A stretch of DNA of 64,000 nucleotides from Thalassotalea nanhaiensis (GTDB lineage: Bacteria > Pseudomonadota > Gammaproteobacteria > Enterobacterales > Alteromonadaceae). Under the pieces are notes generated by a model, which was given only the letters and a program-made list of their open reading frames with translations, was not told where the DNA came from and did no database searches. Below, piece after piece: positions 54,031 through 62,294 of this stretch (the stretch's first letter is position 1; every line of letters starts with the position of its first letter). A program made the position numbers and the translations under genes. The stretch spans positions 3,100,001 to 3,164,000 of the forward strand of contig NZ_CP134146.1 of assembly GCF_031583575.1 (NCBI RefSeq). The letters are read 5' to 3'.

Positions 54031-54395
54031 TCAGACCATTCAAATTCATCAATCGCCGTTCTAGCTTCTGCTATAGTGCAATTAGCTAGAACGACTAATT
54101 CTGTAACACTTATACCAGGGTTTCGTTTAACTAAGTTGAGTATTTCAGTATGAGTAAAACTGCCCCGCTCTTTTTCAATTAACTTAACCAACCATTGCCA
54201 AGTTTCTTCTTCAGAGTTTCGTACAAGCTCAATAATTTTTGTCATTTGCTCACGGTCAGCTGTTAGCCGCCAGTTTCGCGAACGACCAATACGGTTTAAT
54301 TCACAGCCAGATTGTCTTACAAGTGCCTTCAACTCAAACGCTCGCATGGCGCGACGTAGAAATGATGGCAATAAGATGTGATGAACTGCTGGCAA
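54024..54395 (-). CDS. RRF_GI-family protein (annotated as ribosome recycling factor family)
   Basis: 123 aa. The N-terminal I-L-L-P-S-F-L-R-R and C-E-L-N-R-I-G-R-S-R-N-W, and the C-terminal P-G-I-S...C-T-I-A-E-A-R-T-A, match the small gammaproteobacterial RRF_GI family. Despite the name it is unrelated in length to true ribosome recycling factor, and its role is unknown. Start codon TTG at 54395 with AGAG upstream; no better ATG exists before the conserved region. Confidence 0.75.
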   Translation of the reverse strand: MPAVHHILLPSFLRRAMRAFELKALVRQSGCELNRIGRSRNWRLTADREQMTKIIELVRNSEEETWQWLVKLIEKERGSFTHTEILNLVKRNPGISVTELVVLANCTIAEARTAIDEFEWSEE

Positions 54396-54507
54396 AAGTT
54401 TAATCTCTTAATTAAAAGTTAATAAAATTGCTACGAGTATATCAAGCTATTAATAAACAAAACAAAAAAATGCTCCTGCTTTTTTATCGTACAGCACATC
54501 CATGTGC

Positions 54508-54535
54508 AAAAAAACCACTGATAAACAGTGGGTTT
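54508..54535 (-). terminator. terminator of yfhL
   Basis: AAACCACTG / CAGTGGGTTT stem; on the minus strand it leads into TTTTTTT. Ends the yfhL transcript. Confidence 0.75.
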
Positions 54536-54556
54536 GAATTTATTATCCTGATTTGA

Positions 54557-54811
54557 TTACTCAGGTATACCGTGCATTTCGTAGCATTTAACTAGTAAGT
54601 CTTCTTCTGATTCAACATGATCAGGATCAGGCTTAATACAATCTATTGGGCAAGCAATAACGCATTGTGCTTTTTCATAATGCCCCACACATTCGGTACA
54701 TTTATTAGGATCAATTTCATAAATCTCCTCGCCAAGGGTTATCGCCTCGTTTGGACATTCCGGGTCGCACATATCGCAGTTGATGCAGGTGTCTAATATT
54801 TTTAATGCCAT
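54557..54811 (-). CDS. yfhL: YfhL-type 2[4Fe-4S] ferredoxin with element-derived 5' end
   Basis: 84 aa from ATG 54811 (AAGGA ten bases upstream). Two cluster-binding motifs: C-I-N-C-D-M-C-D-P-E-C-P and C-T-E-C-V-G-H-Y-E-K-A-Q-C followed by C-P, as in Allochromatium-type ferredoxins. Codons up to about 16 lie inside element 2; the original codons sit at 62295-62354, where the host sequence is M-A-L-L-I rather than M-A-L-K-I. The ancestral operon was trhP-yfhL; insertion moved this gene 7.5 kb away, so it must use a promoter within element 2. Confidence 0.93.
   Translation of the reverse strand: MALKILDTCINCDMCDPECPNEAITLGEEIYEIDPNKCTECVGHYEKAQCVIACPIDCIKPDPDHVESEEDLLVKCYEMHGIPE
54765..54775. 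other. attL core of element 2 in yfhL
   Basis: TCGCACATATC, identical to 62308-62318. It lies in the codons for C-D-M-C-D of the first cluster motif. Confidence 0.85.
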
Positions 54812-54942
54812 GTATATGATTTCCTTGACGAAAAGCATTTAGCTGATTGTTTTAAAAGAGTTTTCATATCAAGCCTAGTAGAAAAATGCGTTACTTTGAT
54901 GGTAACTAAAAGTAATAAAATTACTTACATTGTACCAAATTG

Positions 54943-54992
54943 GTAACACAAATCAGTAACACAAATTTTAAATTTGAAACTTTGTGTTACTG
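54943..54992. repeat. left integrase arm-type repeats of element 2
   Basis: Three copies around AGTAACACAAA: GTAACACAAA at 54943-54952, CAGTAACACAAA at 54954-54965, and inverted TTTGTGTTACTG at 54981-54992. The same motif recurs at the right end. Confidence 0.75.
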
Positions 54993-55146
54993 ACACTTAA
55001 AAATAAATCAAAATTTTTTCGTTTAATCATGATGTGGACACCCGCAGGTTACTATATCTCGTGTTGCAACATTTACTTAGAAGATCTTCGAAAATTGGCC
55101 TTGAATGCCAAGGCCTCCTTTTGTTTAAATTTTGGAGATACAAATC

Positions 55147-56763
55147 ATGAAAATTAGAAAACCTGTTAAACCAACGCGAGAAATATACGAAGCAGCCAAA
55201 AAAAAATGGGAGTCAGTAAAGCCTAGTTATGAACCTGATGATTTGGAGAATTGTCGTTGTTACGCAGTAACAATACTAGCTTATACAGGTAATGCGAAGC
55301 TCTCCAAGTACGAACAAGAAAACAATCTTCGTATCGACTTCACTAAAGGAGGGCGTGTAACCATACGCTCTAATTTCCCTAAAGCTTCTAGGATGAAAAA
55401 CTTTACAATAGGTGATTACCCTCTGGTTCAGCTTGTTTCGTCTCGCACAAAAATTAAGGAAGTTTTTGATGGCAACTCTAGTAGAGGCACAGTGAGTGAC
55501 GCAATTGATTTATATGAAAAGGATCTGGAACGTAAAGTGGCTAATAACAAGTTAAGTCAAGGTAGCTTTGGTACTTACGAGTGCCGACTTAATAAATTGC
55601 GCCCTTACTTTAACAAAGCCCCAGTTTTTGCTGACTTAATGGCGGGAGGGATAGAATGTGTACTTGACCAAATTATTGAAAATGAATCGCCAAATTATGC
55701 TCCAGAGCTTTTCGCAGAATTAAAGAGAGTATGGGGGTTTGCAGCATCTAAGTTAGCTAACGGAAGAAACATAGCTGCGAGCATAGCTGTTGACTATGTG
55801 TCTTCACGGGTGGAATGTGTTTCCGCAACAAGGCTGTATACAGATATAGATAGCATTGTAGAGCTTTATATCAATATCGGCTTAGCCCCCAGTACTCAGC
55901 AGAAAAACGCTATGCGGTACATGATATTAACAGGTGTACGTCCCATTAATGTCTGTAATTTGCGGTGGGAGTGGCTAGACGATATCCGTTGTCCAAGGAA
56001 GATAACCTATCCGAAAGGCACGATGAAGGACAAAAATCGCCCTTTCGAATTACCTGTAACTTCTGCCCTGCGAGCATTACTAAAAGAACAGCGACAATGG
56101 CAATTACAAGCTGGTAGCTGCAATAAAGAGTTTGTGTTTTTACAGCCAACTAATCCAAGTGAAGCATTTGCTGTGCGTTCTCTGGACAAGTTAATCAAAG
56201 ACTACAGTCCTGTTGACTGTGTTAAGGGTGACATTGAAAATGCGAATGTAAAAGGCACAAATGGTGCTTTTAACACCATGTGTCGCAAATTTTGTAAAAC
56301 TAACATCAAGGGGTTGCTGAAACAAAGCGGCCGTACCTATAGCGATATCAATTTCATTGCAAATTTGGCCATGCACCACAAAACCACTGATGAAGACCAC
56401 AGAGATGATATGAAGGAACCATACGATTTTACAAACGAACTCTTTCCGCATGATTACCAAGAAAAATTTAACGCCTTTAAGTTACATCAGGCGTCAATTT
56501 TAGCTAAAGCTAAAGAGCTTGTAGGAAAGAAAGTCCGTAAAACAGGAAGAGAACAAGCTATAGAAGAGCGTGCTATTGAAAATCAAGAACGCAATAAACT
56601 TCGAGCAGAGATCAAATCAAGCATCGGAAAAAAAGGATATTCTTTGTTTATTAGAGATCCACTTCCTAATGGTAATACATTAGTCAAAGATTTAATTTTG
56701 GACCAAGAAGGACGTCAGGAAGTAAGGGAACATCTTAGTTCTAGTATGGCGATCGCAGCGTAG
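55147..56763 (+). CDS. int: tyrosine recombinase (integrase of element 2)
   Basis: 538 aa from ATG 55147 (GGAG nine bases upstream). The catalytic part has Arg265 in L-T-G-V-R-P-I-N-V-C-N-L-R-W followed by a beta-hairpin Lys segment (K-I-T-Y-P-K-G-T-M-K-D). A His-bearing segment L-A-M-H-H-K-T follows, with a candidate nucleophile Tyr further on. Longer than average and divergent in the H-x-x-R box (C-R-K-F-C-K-T-N), unlike the familiar P4 type. It lies by the left end, reading inward. A short GC-rich hairpin (GGCCTTG/CAAGGCC) precedes it. Confidence 0.82.
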   Translation: MKIRKPVKPTREIYEAAKKKWESVKPSYEPDDLENCRCYAVTILAYTGNAKLSKYEQENNLRIDFTKGGRVTIRSNFPKASRMKNFTIGDYPLVQLVSSRTKIKEVFDGNSSRGTVSDAIDLYEKDLERKVANNKLSQGSFGTYECRLNKLRPYFNKAPVFADLMAGGIECVLDQIIENESPNYAPELFAELKRVWGFAASKLANGRNIAASIAVDYVSSRVECVSATRLYTDIDSIVELYINIGLAPSTQQKNAMRYMILTGVRPINVCNLRWEWLDDIRCPRKITYPKGTMKDKNRPFELPVTSALRALLKEQRQWQLQAGSCNKEFVFLQPTNPSEAFAVRSLDKLIKDYSPVDCVKGDIENANVKGTNGAFNTMCRKFCKTNIKGLLKQSGRTYSDINFIANLAMHHKTTDEDHRDDMKEPYDFTNELFPHDYQEKFNAFKLHQASILAKAKELVGKKVRKTGREQAIEERAIENQERNKLRAEIKSSIGKKGYSLFIRDPLPNGNTLVKDLILDQEGRQEVREHLSSSMAIAA

Positions 56764-57139
56764 TTGATCTCCGATGTTCTAGTTGTAGTGGTCAAGTAAA
56801 ACTGGCCACGGTCTTGTATTCTTGCCAATATCTTCTTTCTGATTCATTAAAGCTAATATAGCTTGTAAACAATTCAGTTAGATATAAATAAAAACAAGAG
56901 AGATAAAACCCAAGGCTCTAATCCGAAGTGGGGAGCAGAGAATAAATGAGATTCTGCATGCAAACCGTTATATTTCCCTAGCTTAAAAACTATCTATAAG
57001 TGTCATTACTTCGCAAGAAGTAGATGACTAAAGCTTCGCTATTTGGCGAGGCTTGCAGGAGTGGCGAGAGCCATTTGGATTTTGACGGGGATCTCGTTGA
57101 TTGAAAACTGTAGTCCGGTTTATCCCGAACACGATTGAG
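56764..57139. other. non-coding region after the integrase gene
   Basis: 376 bases with no supported gene, ending in a strong terminator at 57140. A transcript ending there could be the 3' tail of the integrase message or a separate small RNA; the sequence GAGGCTTGCAGGAGTGGCGA near 57049 is GC-rich compared with its surroundings. No RNA family recognised. Confidence 0.4.
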
Positions 57140-57161
57140 GCTCCCATAGGGAGCTTTTTTT
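57140..57161 (+). terminator. intrinsic terminator
   Basis: GCTCCC-ATA-GGGAGC stem (57140-57154) followed by seven T. Confidence 0.92.
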
Positions 57162-57185
57162 ATTTATAATGAGAAGGGCTTTGCT

Positions 57186-57311
57186 ATGCGAAAAATATTC
57201 ATCAAGTGCGTTATTGCTTTACTTCTGTTTGCGGTCGTCGCTCCGCTTATCAATCAAGCAGTGCCATTTTTTACTGCGTTAAAAATCATTCCTAGCCAGT
57301 GGTTGGTATAG
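57186..57311 (+). CDS. 41-aa single-span membrane mini-protein
   Basis: ATG 57186 with AAGGG seven bases upstream. Sequence begins M-R-K-I-F-I-K-C, then a hydrophobic span (V-I-A-L-L-L-F-A-V-V-A-P) and a short tail. It could be a small inner-membrane or secreted peptide. Starts just after the terminator, so it has its own promoter. No family recognised; the ribosome site and membrane span support it as real. Confidence 0.5.
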   Translation: MRKIFIKCVIALLLFAVVAPLINQAVPFFTALKIIPSQWLV

Positions 57312-57382
57312 TTTTTGAAAAAGCCTTAGTCCATTTTAGGTTGCTAAATTGATCAAGGCTTTTGACTAGGAGCGAACGCAGA

Positions 57383-57780
57383 AAAATAAAAGATAGGACG
57401 GTGGATTTAGCTGCCTGGCTGCCCCCGTTCTTTATTTTCGTCGCGTGCGACTAAGCAGCAAAGCTGTGAGCGAGAGCGAATTTTCACCCTGTGAAAACTT
57501 GTTGTGAATCATCTAAAGCCGCGCCCAAGCGCATAAGGCAGACCTCCCCAGCGGTCGTTTTTGGTGAGAGCCGACAGGCTGCCACCCGTCAGCAGCAAAC
57601 TTGTTTGCGAGTGGCTGACCAACCGATTCCCCGAGTCCCCGAGGACAGGAAGTGGTTGGTCAGGCGCGGAGCGCTGGACGGGTGGCGTTTATTCTTAAAT
57701 TGAAGTGGAGCGACAGTGACAAGTAAACGTAGGGCGTCCAGCCCGTAAGCGTTTGAGTCCAATTTAATGATAAATAATGA
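57383..57780. other. GC-rich, highly structured non-coding locus (candidate ori, oriT or structured RNA)
   Basis: At least eight inverted repeats in about 400 bases: AAAATAAA/TTTATTTT (57383, 57431), GTCGC/GCGAC (57440-57451), TTTTCAC-CCT-GTGAAAA (57481-57497), GCGC-CCAA-GCGC (57521-57532), the cloverleaf at 57581-57686, and TTAAATTG/CAATTTAA (57695, 57760). GC-rich in an AT-rich element. It lies directly upstream of the replication-relaxation protein gene, where an origin or transfer site would be expected. Confidence 0.65.
57581..57686. repeat. four-way cloverleaf of nested inverted repeats
   Basis: Outer stem GCCACCCGTC/GACGGGTGGC (57581-57590, 57677-57686). Inside it lie three hairpins: GCAAAC/GTTTGC (57595-57608), CTGACCAACC/GGTTGGTCAG (57615-57624, 57654-57663), and GCGC-GGA-GCGC (57664-57674). 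The loop of the middle hairpin has the tandem TCCCCGAG (57628-57643). All four stems are perfect. Confidence 0.8.
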
Positions 57781-57941
57781 GCGGAGCGAATCAGTCTATT
57801 CACGTATGTAATACGCGTCTGTTTTTGTGCCTTGGTGGTGTGCGCAACACATCGACGCTTTATTGTTCACTGTTCCCACGCGTAAAAATCCCCGAGGTGT
57901 ATCTCTATTTATTTTAAACACACACCAACCAGACGAGCAAA

Positions 57942-58847
57942 ATGAGCGATTATCTCAATAACAACAACTTTTCACCCATCAATAATTTCGGCACAAAATA
58001 CGGTGGTACAGCGAGCCGTAAAGCTTCTTTACTTTTTGAGCAAAAAGTTTTAATTTGGCTCTCAAAATTCAAATTCACAAACAATATTATCATTGCTGAC
58101 CTTTGCGATATGAAGCCTACTAGCGCACGCGATAAGTTGCGCAAGTTGGCGAATAAAAACCTCATTCGCAAAGTTCAATGTATGTCGGTCCGTGATAACT
58201 TTGTTTACATTCTCACCCAAAGCGGAGTGAATAAACTCTTTGATAATTACAACATTAAAAGCCCGTCACCGTGGCTTGATGTAACCAAAGTCAGAGACAA
58301 AACACAGGCTACGCACGATTTATGCGTGCAGTATTTTTGCGCAATACAAAGCGCAATTAATGCAACCTATAGCATAAAAAGCGAATTTGAATTGGGCGAT
58401 CTGCCAAAAATAAAAGGACGTATTGGGAATAGCAATGTTGAGCTAAAGCACAAACCCGATGCAATTATAAAACACGCTGAAGGCTCTGATTTTAGTGGAA
58501 ATTGGGCGGTGGAATACGAAAGTGTTCGCAAAAGCAGCGACCGCCTGACTGAAATTTTCACGTATCATTATTTACATAGCAATTTAGATGATCGAGAGCG
58601 AAAGTATTGGGCGGTGCATTATTTTTTCAGTCGATTTTCAGACTTAAAATACTATAAGAAGATACTAAATAAAGTAGCAATAAACCGTTACCCTGTATGC
58701 TTTACTCACGTTGATGGGGGCGAGGAATACGATGAAAACCAAGAGCAGCGCGACAATTTTTTAAACTGTTTTCACTTCCACCATATTCATAATCAATTAT
58801 CGGAAAATTTCTATTTTAGGGACAAGGCTATCGATATTAATTTTTGA
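57942..58847 (+). CDS. replication-relaxation (MobC-like) winged-helix protein
   Basis: 301 aa. An N-terminal winged helix (about 30-100: V-L-I-W-L-S, L-R-K-L-A-N-K-N-L-I-R-K, Y-I-L-T-Q-S-G) is followed by a nuclease-fold-like region with T-H-D-L-C-V-Q, K-P-D-A-I-I and W-A-V-E-Y-E-S-V-R-K. This order matches the replication-relaxation/MobC family on plasmids and integrative mobilisable elements, where it assists at the origin of transfer or replication. Immediately downstream of the structured locus, its probable binding site. Weak ribosome site at the ATG. Confidence 0.65.
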   Translation: MSDYLNNNNFSPINNFGTKYGGTASRKASLLFEQKVLIWLSKFKFTNNIIIADLCDMKPTSARDKLRKLANKNLIRKVQCMSVRDNFVYILTQSGVNKLFDNYNIKSPSPWLDVTKVRDKTQATHDLCVQYFCAIQSAINATYSIKSEFELGDLPKIKGRIGNSNVELKHKPDAIIKHAEGSDFSGNWAVEYESVRKSSDRLTEIFTYHYLHSNLDDRERKYWAVHYFFSRFSDLKYYKKILNKVAINRYPVCFTHVDGGEEYDENQEQRDNFLNCFHFHHIHNQLSENFYFRDKAIDINF

Positions 58848-59101
58848 TTCGTAGTTAATATCCCTAAAAAGTCGCTTCTAATTCAATCATAGATAACAAC
58901 TACTATCGTCTTTTTGCTCACTATAAGATAGCGCGGAAGAGCTTATATACTCTTGGATTGTGCGCTTTAATTGACAGAAGTCTATAAATAATTCAAATGT
59001 TTGACAAATTAAAACGCTCAGATGAGCACCTTTTATTGCACTATTGTAGAAAAACATGGGAGAATAAAATGATTGAAATAAAACAATAAAACAGGAAAAC
59101 A

Positions 59102-59587
59102 ATGAAAAAAACATTAACTACACTAGCATTAGTATTAACCTTAGCTTTAACTTTATTTGGATGCGGCAAAGACATTCCTAGCGATGACTATGTAAGGGAG
59201 CTAATTGAAATCCAATTTACTCTTAAAGAACAAGAGGAAATTTTTATACAAGAGTTTAACCTTAATGATGATTTTACCCTTGGCATCATGATATTGGACG
59301 AATTTGAAATAACCAAAGCTGAATTAATTAGTGAGAGTCAATATAGGGTAGAGGCATCAATTCTATTTCATTTCACAAGCGACACCGATAAAATTGCGAA
59401 AAGCATAGTAGAAAAAATGCGAGCTCACTCTAACGAAAATTTTGACGACGAATACATAGAAGTATTATCACAGTCTTTTACACGTCCGCTTGAAAAGTTA
59501 TTTGGCAAATCAAAGAAAGGCGAAAGTAAATTTCGCTCTGGATTTTATATATTTAAAAGAGTAGATGGTGAATGGATACTTTCTTAG
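59102..59587 (+). CDS. small lipoprotein, unknown function
   Basis: 161 aa. Signal with lipobox L-F-G-C (M-K-K-T-L-T-T-L-A-L-V-L) and AGGA before the ATG. The mature part is acidic, mixed alpha/beta, with D-G-E-W-I-L at the end, resembling small periplasmic lipoproteins of the DUF4878 kind only in general character. On a mobile element it might act in exclusion or immunity, but there is no evidence. Confidence 0.65.
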   Translation: MKKTLTTLALVLTLALTLFGCGKDIPSDDYVRELIEIQFTLKEQEEIFIQEFNLNDDFTLGIMILDEFEITKAELISESQYRVEASILFHFTSDTDKIAKSIVEKMRAHSNENFDDEYIEVLSQSFTRPLEKLFGKSKKGESKFRSGFYIFKRVDGEWILS

Positions 59588-59739
59588 TACCCTCAGACAA
59601 TCTATATATTTATTATAACTCTTATTTTAGATGGCATTAGAGAATAAAAAGAAGCACTTAGCGAAAGCGGTGTTTTTTTTATGGCTGAAACAGCACAATC
59701 CACCGCCAAGCACTTTCAGGAGTCTGTTTTCGGTTGTGC

Positions 59740-59763
59740 AGTCAATTAGCTTGCTAATTGACT
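59740..59763. repeat. 11-bp perfect inverted repeat AGTCAATTAGC
   Basis: AGTCAATTAGC-TT-GCTAATTGACT between the lipoprotein and the convergent ATPase gene. No T run adjacent; a cruciform or terminator-like stem. Confidence 0.7.
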
Positions 59764-59796
59764 CCACAGATCAAATAATAACGCTCAATGCATGGG

Positions 59797-60672
59797 TTAT
59801 CTAACTACGTTAAAAATTACGCCATTATTGGTCACCGAAAATTTAAAAGGGATTGTGCGCTTGTTTTCCGCATTGCGATGACGAGCCTTGCTAAACACCC
59901 ACTCAATGTGCTCTTTGGGTTCTTCATTTTTCTTAACTGTAGGTGCTTTCAAATCAATAGTTAAGTCATTAAAGGTGTCTAGTATTGAGCTACCCATTCG
60001 GTCTCCAGATTTAACTGTGTGGTTGACTGTGATCACAGCTAGGCCACTTGAACGGAGTTTGCGTAACCAATTAGTGAATTCTTTCATTTTCAAAGGATCT
60101 TTATCATCCGTTTCACTTAGCACTGAGATAAAATTATCCAATACTAAAACTTGAGCATCTTTTGCATAATGCTCGACAATGCCTTGCCCAATTTCGGATG
60201 TTAGGTCCGGGATATTTAATCCAATGTCATCGGTGTTCATCACAGATAAGTTGTTATCCAATAACTCTAGTTGTTCGCCGTTAAAGCCTTCAGAAAACTG
60301 AAAAAGCCTTTCTTGTATGTCTTCTTCGGGCATTTCAGCGTCTATATAAACGATTTTAACAGGAGTCTCAGCTTTCCAATAGAGGAACCTTGTTGCTGTT
60401 GCCATCGCCACGCAAGTTCCCAAGACAGTGTAAGTTTTACCACCACCAGCCCCTGCGGAAAAGTTGTTGATGGTTTTAGACCGTATTAAGCCTTCTAAGT
60501 AATTCTGCCTTAAAGGGATTACCTTATTCTTTATAGCTTTTACCGTTTTTGGCGCGAATGCTTCAAGCTCTATTCCTTCGCTAGCACATAATTGCTCAAG
60601 CCGATTTTTGTTAAAGTCATTTTTGGAACCGACTAAAAACGCTTCATTCAGATCATCGTTAAAATTTTTCAA
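59797..60672 (-). CDS. RepA-like AAA ATPase (RecA-fold helicase type)
   Basis: 291 aa from TTG 60672 (GGTG seven bases upstream); no better start was found. Walker A G-A-G-G-G-K-T-Y at 74-81, Walker B V-L-V-L-D-N-F, and a T-V-N-H-T-V-K-S-G motif are those of the RSF1010 RepA/KaiC-like RecA-fold ATPases, used as hexameric helicases in small plasmid replication. It suggests that element 2 can replicate or be unwound after excision. No primase gene was seen. Confidence 0.75.
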   Translation of the reverse strand: MKNFNDDLNEAFLVGSKNDFNKNRLEQLCASEGIELEAFAPKTVKAIKNKVIPLRQNYLEGLIRSKTINNFSAGAGGGKTYTVLGTCVAMATATRFLYWKAETPVKIVYIDAEMPEEDIQERLFQFSEGFNGEQLELLDNNLSVMNTDDIGLNIPDLTSEIGQGIVEHYAKDAQVLVLDNFISVLSETDDKDPLKMKEFTNWLRKLRSSGLAVITVNHTVKSGDRMGSSILDTFNDLTIDLKAPTVKKNEEPKEHIEWVFSKARHRNAENKRTIPFKFSVTNNGVIFNVVR

Positions 60673-60798
60673 TTGTTTTCACCATAATATCAATTGGTTA
60701 TTTAAAAAAAGGGAAAGTCTGGCCTCAAGGTTTAGATATTTTTGTATGTCCTGAACCTATAAATTTTCTAATTTTGCAAAAATTAAAAATTTATAGGT

Positions 60799-61092
60799 TT
60801 AAAATGAGTAATGCTGCTGTTTCAAATCACTAATAAATTTACAACTGAACAAGTTAGCAACAGTAAGTTCTGTGCTCAACAAGCACAGTAGTATTAGTAC
60901 TAATGCACGTAAGCTCTCGTCGTCAACCATGTCAAGGTTCACTTTGTATTCCTGACCAACAGCACAATCATCAGCCTTTATTAAAGATAGGATAATCTGT
61001 CCAATATCAATAGAAACGTCGCTATATGCGAACACTTCTAAAAGAGCCTTGAGCTGCTGGATAGCTAGTTCAGTTTGTTTATCTAATATCAT
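60799..61092 (-). CDS. small helical protein, unknown
   Basis: 97 aa from ATG 61092 (AGGA seven bases upstream); a longer upstream frame is not supported. Predominantly helical with a hydrophobic stretch L-R-A-L-V-L-I-L-L-C-L-L. No recognised domain. Between the ATPase gene and an exported protein, pointing leftward, possibly co-transcribed with the ATPase gene. Confidence 0.5.
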   Translation of the reverse strand: MILDKQTELAIQQLKALLEVFAYSDVSIDIGQIILSLIKADDCAVGQEYKVNLDMVDDESLRALVLILLCLLSTELTVANLFSCKFISDLKQQHYSF

Positions 61093-61285
61093 TGAGTATT
61101 CCTCGATTAAATGAAAAGGAGTGGCAAAAGACACCACTAATTAAGTCGAGAAAAATATACCCTCAACAGATAAATTTTAATAAGTTTGATTATGCTAAAT
61201 ATTGGTAAAAATGGATTGAAATATTGATTGGTTTGTTATCAAATAGCACAAATTACCAATAACAAGAAAAACTAAAGGAATTAAT

Positions 61286-61696
61286 GTGAAAAAAATACTA
61301 CTTATGTCGTTACTACTTTCTTCGACAATAGCGCACAGCGCAGAGGTATCGGTGACTTGCAACTATCAGAAACACCGAATTTACCACAATAATGAGACTA
61401 TAAAAATTGATTTTGACAAAAGAAAACTGACACTAGCTAACTCTTTAGAGTACAAAATCACACATATTGGTTCTTACAAAAACACCCCTATTTCCTTAAC
61501 CGCTGAAAAAAACACCTATACACCATATAGAAAAGAAAGGGTAATTCTAAAATATACCCCAGAAAAGAAACAAATAGGGTCTGTTATAGTTATTGATGAA
61601 ATTCACCCGAGTAAACAAGGTGAATACTCATCTAAACCTTACAAGGGTGATGATGGATTCCAAGTGATCTCTAGTTCATACATATGTAATCGATAA
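61286..61696 (+). CDS. small secreted protein, unknown
   Basis: 136 aa from GTG 61286 with AAGGA six bases upstream; the overlapping ATG two bases earlier is immediately followed by a stop. A Sec signal peptide (M-K-K-I-L-L-M-S-L-L-L-S-S-T-I-A-H-S-A) precedes a basic mature part containing two Cys (C-N-Y near its start and I-C-N-R at the end) that could form a disulfide. No family recognised. Confidence 0.6.
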   Translation: MKKILLMSLLLSSTIAHSAEVSVTCNYQKHRIYHNNETIKIDFDKRKLTLANSLEYKITHIGSYKNTPISLTAEKNTYTPYRKERVILKYTPEKKQIGSVIVIDEIHPSKQGEYSSKPYKGDDGFQVISSSYICNR

Positions 61697-61715
61697 CTTT
61701 TAGCTAAAGTAGAAC

Positions 61716-61907
61716 TTACAGTCTATAAGCACTTTCCATTATTGACTCATTAAATTGCTTTAATGAGTCTTTACAAAATTCAATTTTCTTATGAGATAAC
61801 TTATTGCACTTAATTAAATGTTTCATAGGGTGTTTAGTACGATATACCCACAAGGTTTTACGAGTAACATTTAAATACTGACAAGCTTCTTGATGCGATA
61901 ACATCAC
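61716..61907 (-). CDS. HTH_17/AlpA-like DNA-binding protein, second of a tandem pair
   Basis: 63 aa from GTG 61907, which overlaps the preceding stop (GTGA) with GGAGG seven bases upstream. S-H-Q-E-A-C-Q-Y-L-N-V-T-R-K-T-L-W is a helix-turn-helix of the excisionase/AlpA type. Similar in layout to its neighbour and probably arisen by duplication. Confidence 0.8.
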   Translation of the reverse strand: MMLSHQEACQYLNVTRKTLWVYRTKHPMKHLIKCNKLSHKKIEFCKDSLKQFNESIMESAYRL

Positions 61908-62104
61908 AGTTTTACCTCCTCAAAGACTTGATTACAGAAATGGTCTAATGAATCTGGACAAAAAAATAAATGTCTTCCTGACCGTTTGAATGCCTTAATC
62001 AGCTTGCGATGCTCATGTGTATACATATATGACCATAAAGTCTTACGGCATATTTTCAATCTTTTGCAAGCCTCTGTAGCAGTGATAAGGTTATCTATAT
62101 TCAT
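61904..62104 (-). CDS. HTH_17/AlpA-like DNA-binding protein, candidate excisionase
   Basis: 66 aa; GGAG five bases upstream. I-T-A-T-E-A-C-K-R-L-K-I-C-R-K-T-L-W is the excisionase-type helix-turn-helix. It lies next to the right-end arm repeats, the position expected for a directionality factor. Its stop overlaps the next gene. Confidence 0.8.
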   Translation of the reverse strand: MNIDNLITATEACKRLKICRKTLWSYMYTHEHRKLIKAFKRSGRHLFFCPDSLDHFCNQVFEEVKL

Positions 62105-62201
62105 TGTAACTCCGGTTAATTTGAAGAATTACAGCAATATTAATGTAAGGGTGTCTTTATGTTGAATAATGCGCTAAATTTGGAGAGAGCGTGCTGATAT
62201 G

Positions 62202-62276
62202 GATAGAAATCTATGTTACTGTGACAAGGTCTTCTGATAATTGTCAGTAACACGGCAAGTAACACAGATTTCTATC
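62202..62276. repeat. right integrase arm-type repeats of element 2, in a large inverted repeat
   Basis: TGTTACTGTGACA at 62214-62226, TGTCAGTAACAC at 62242-62253 and AAGTAACACAGA at 62257-62268 share the left-end motif. The ends GATAGAAATCT and AGATTTCTATC make an inverted repeat that encloses them. Confidence 0.8.
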
Positions 62277-62294
62277 TAGATGAAAACAAAGGCG

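Noticed and set aside
54024-54395. true ribosome recycling factor
   Set aside because: It is too short and matches the RRF_GI family only; the name is historical.
57581-57686. tRNA gene
   Set aside because: The cloverleaf stems are too long and no T-loop, anticodon arm or acceptor end fits a tRNA.
57491-57703. 70-aa open frame in the structured locus
   Set aside because: It spans most of the cloverleaf, has no ribosome site and an unlikely composition; inverted repeats explain the open frame.
57581-57780. integron attC site
   Set aside because: No GTTRRRY core at the stem ends and no integron integrase or cassettes nearby.
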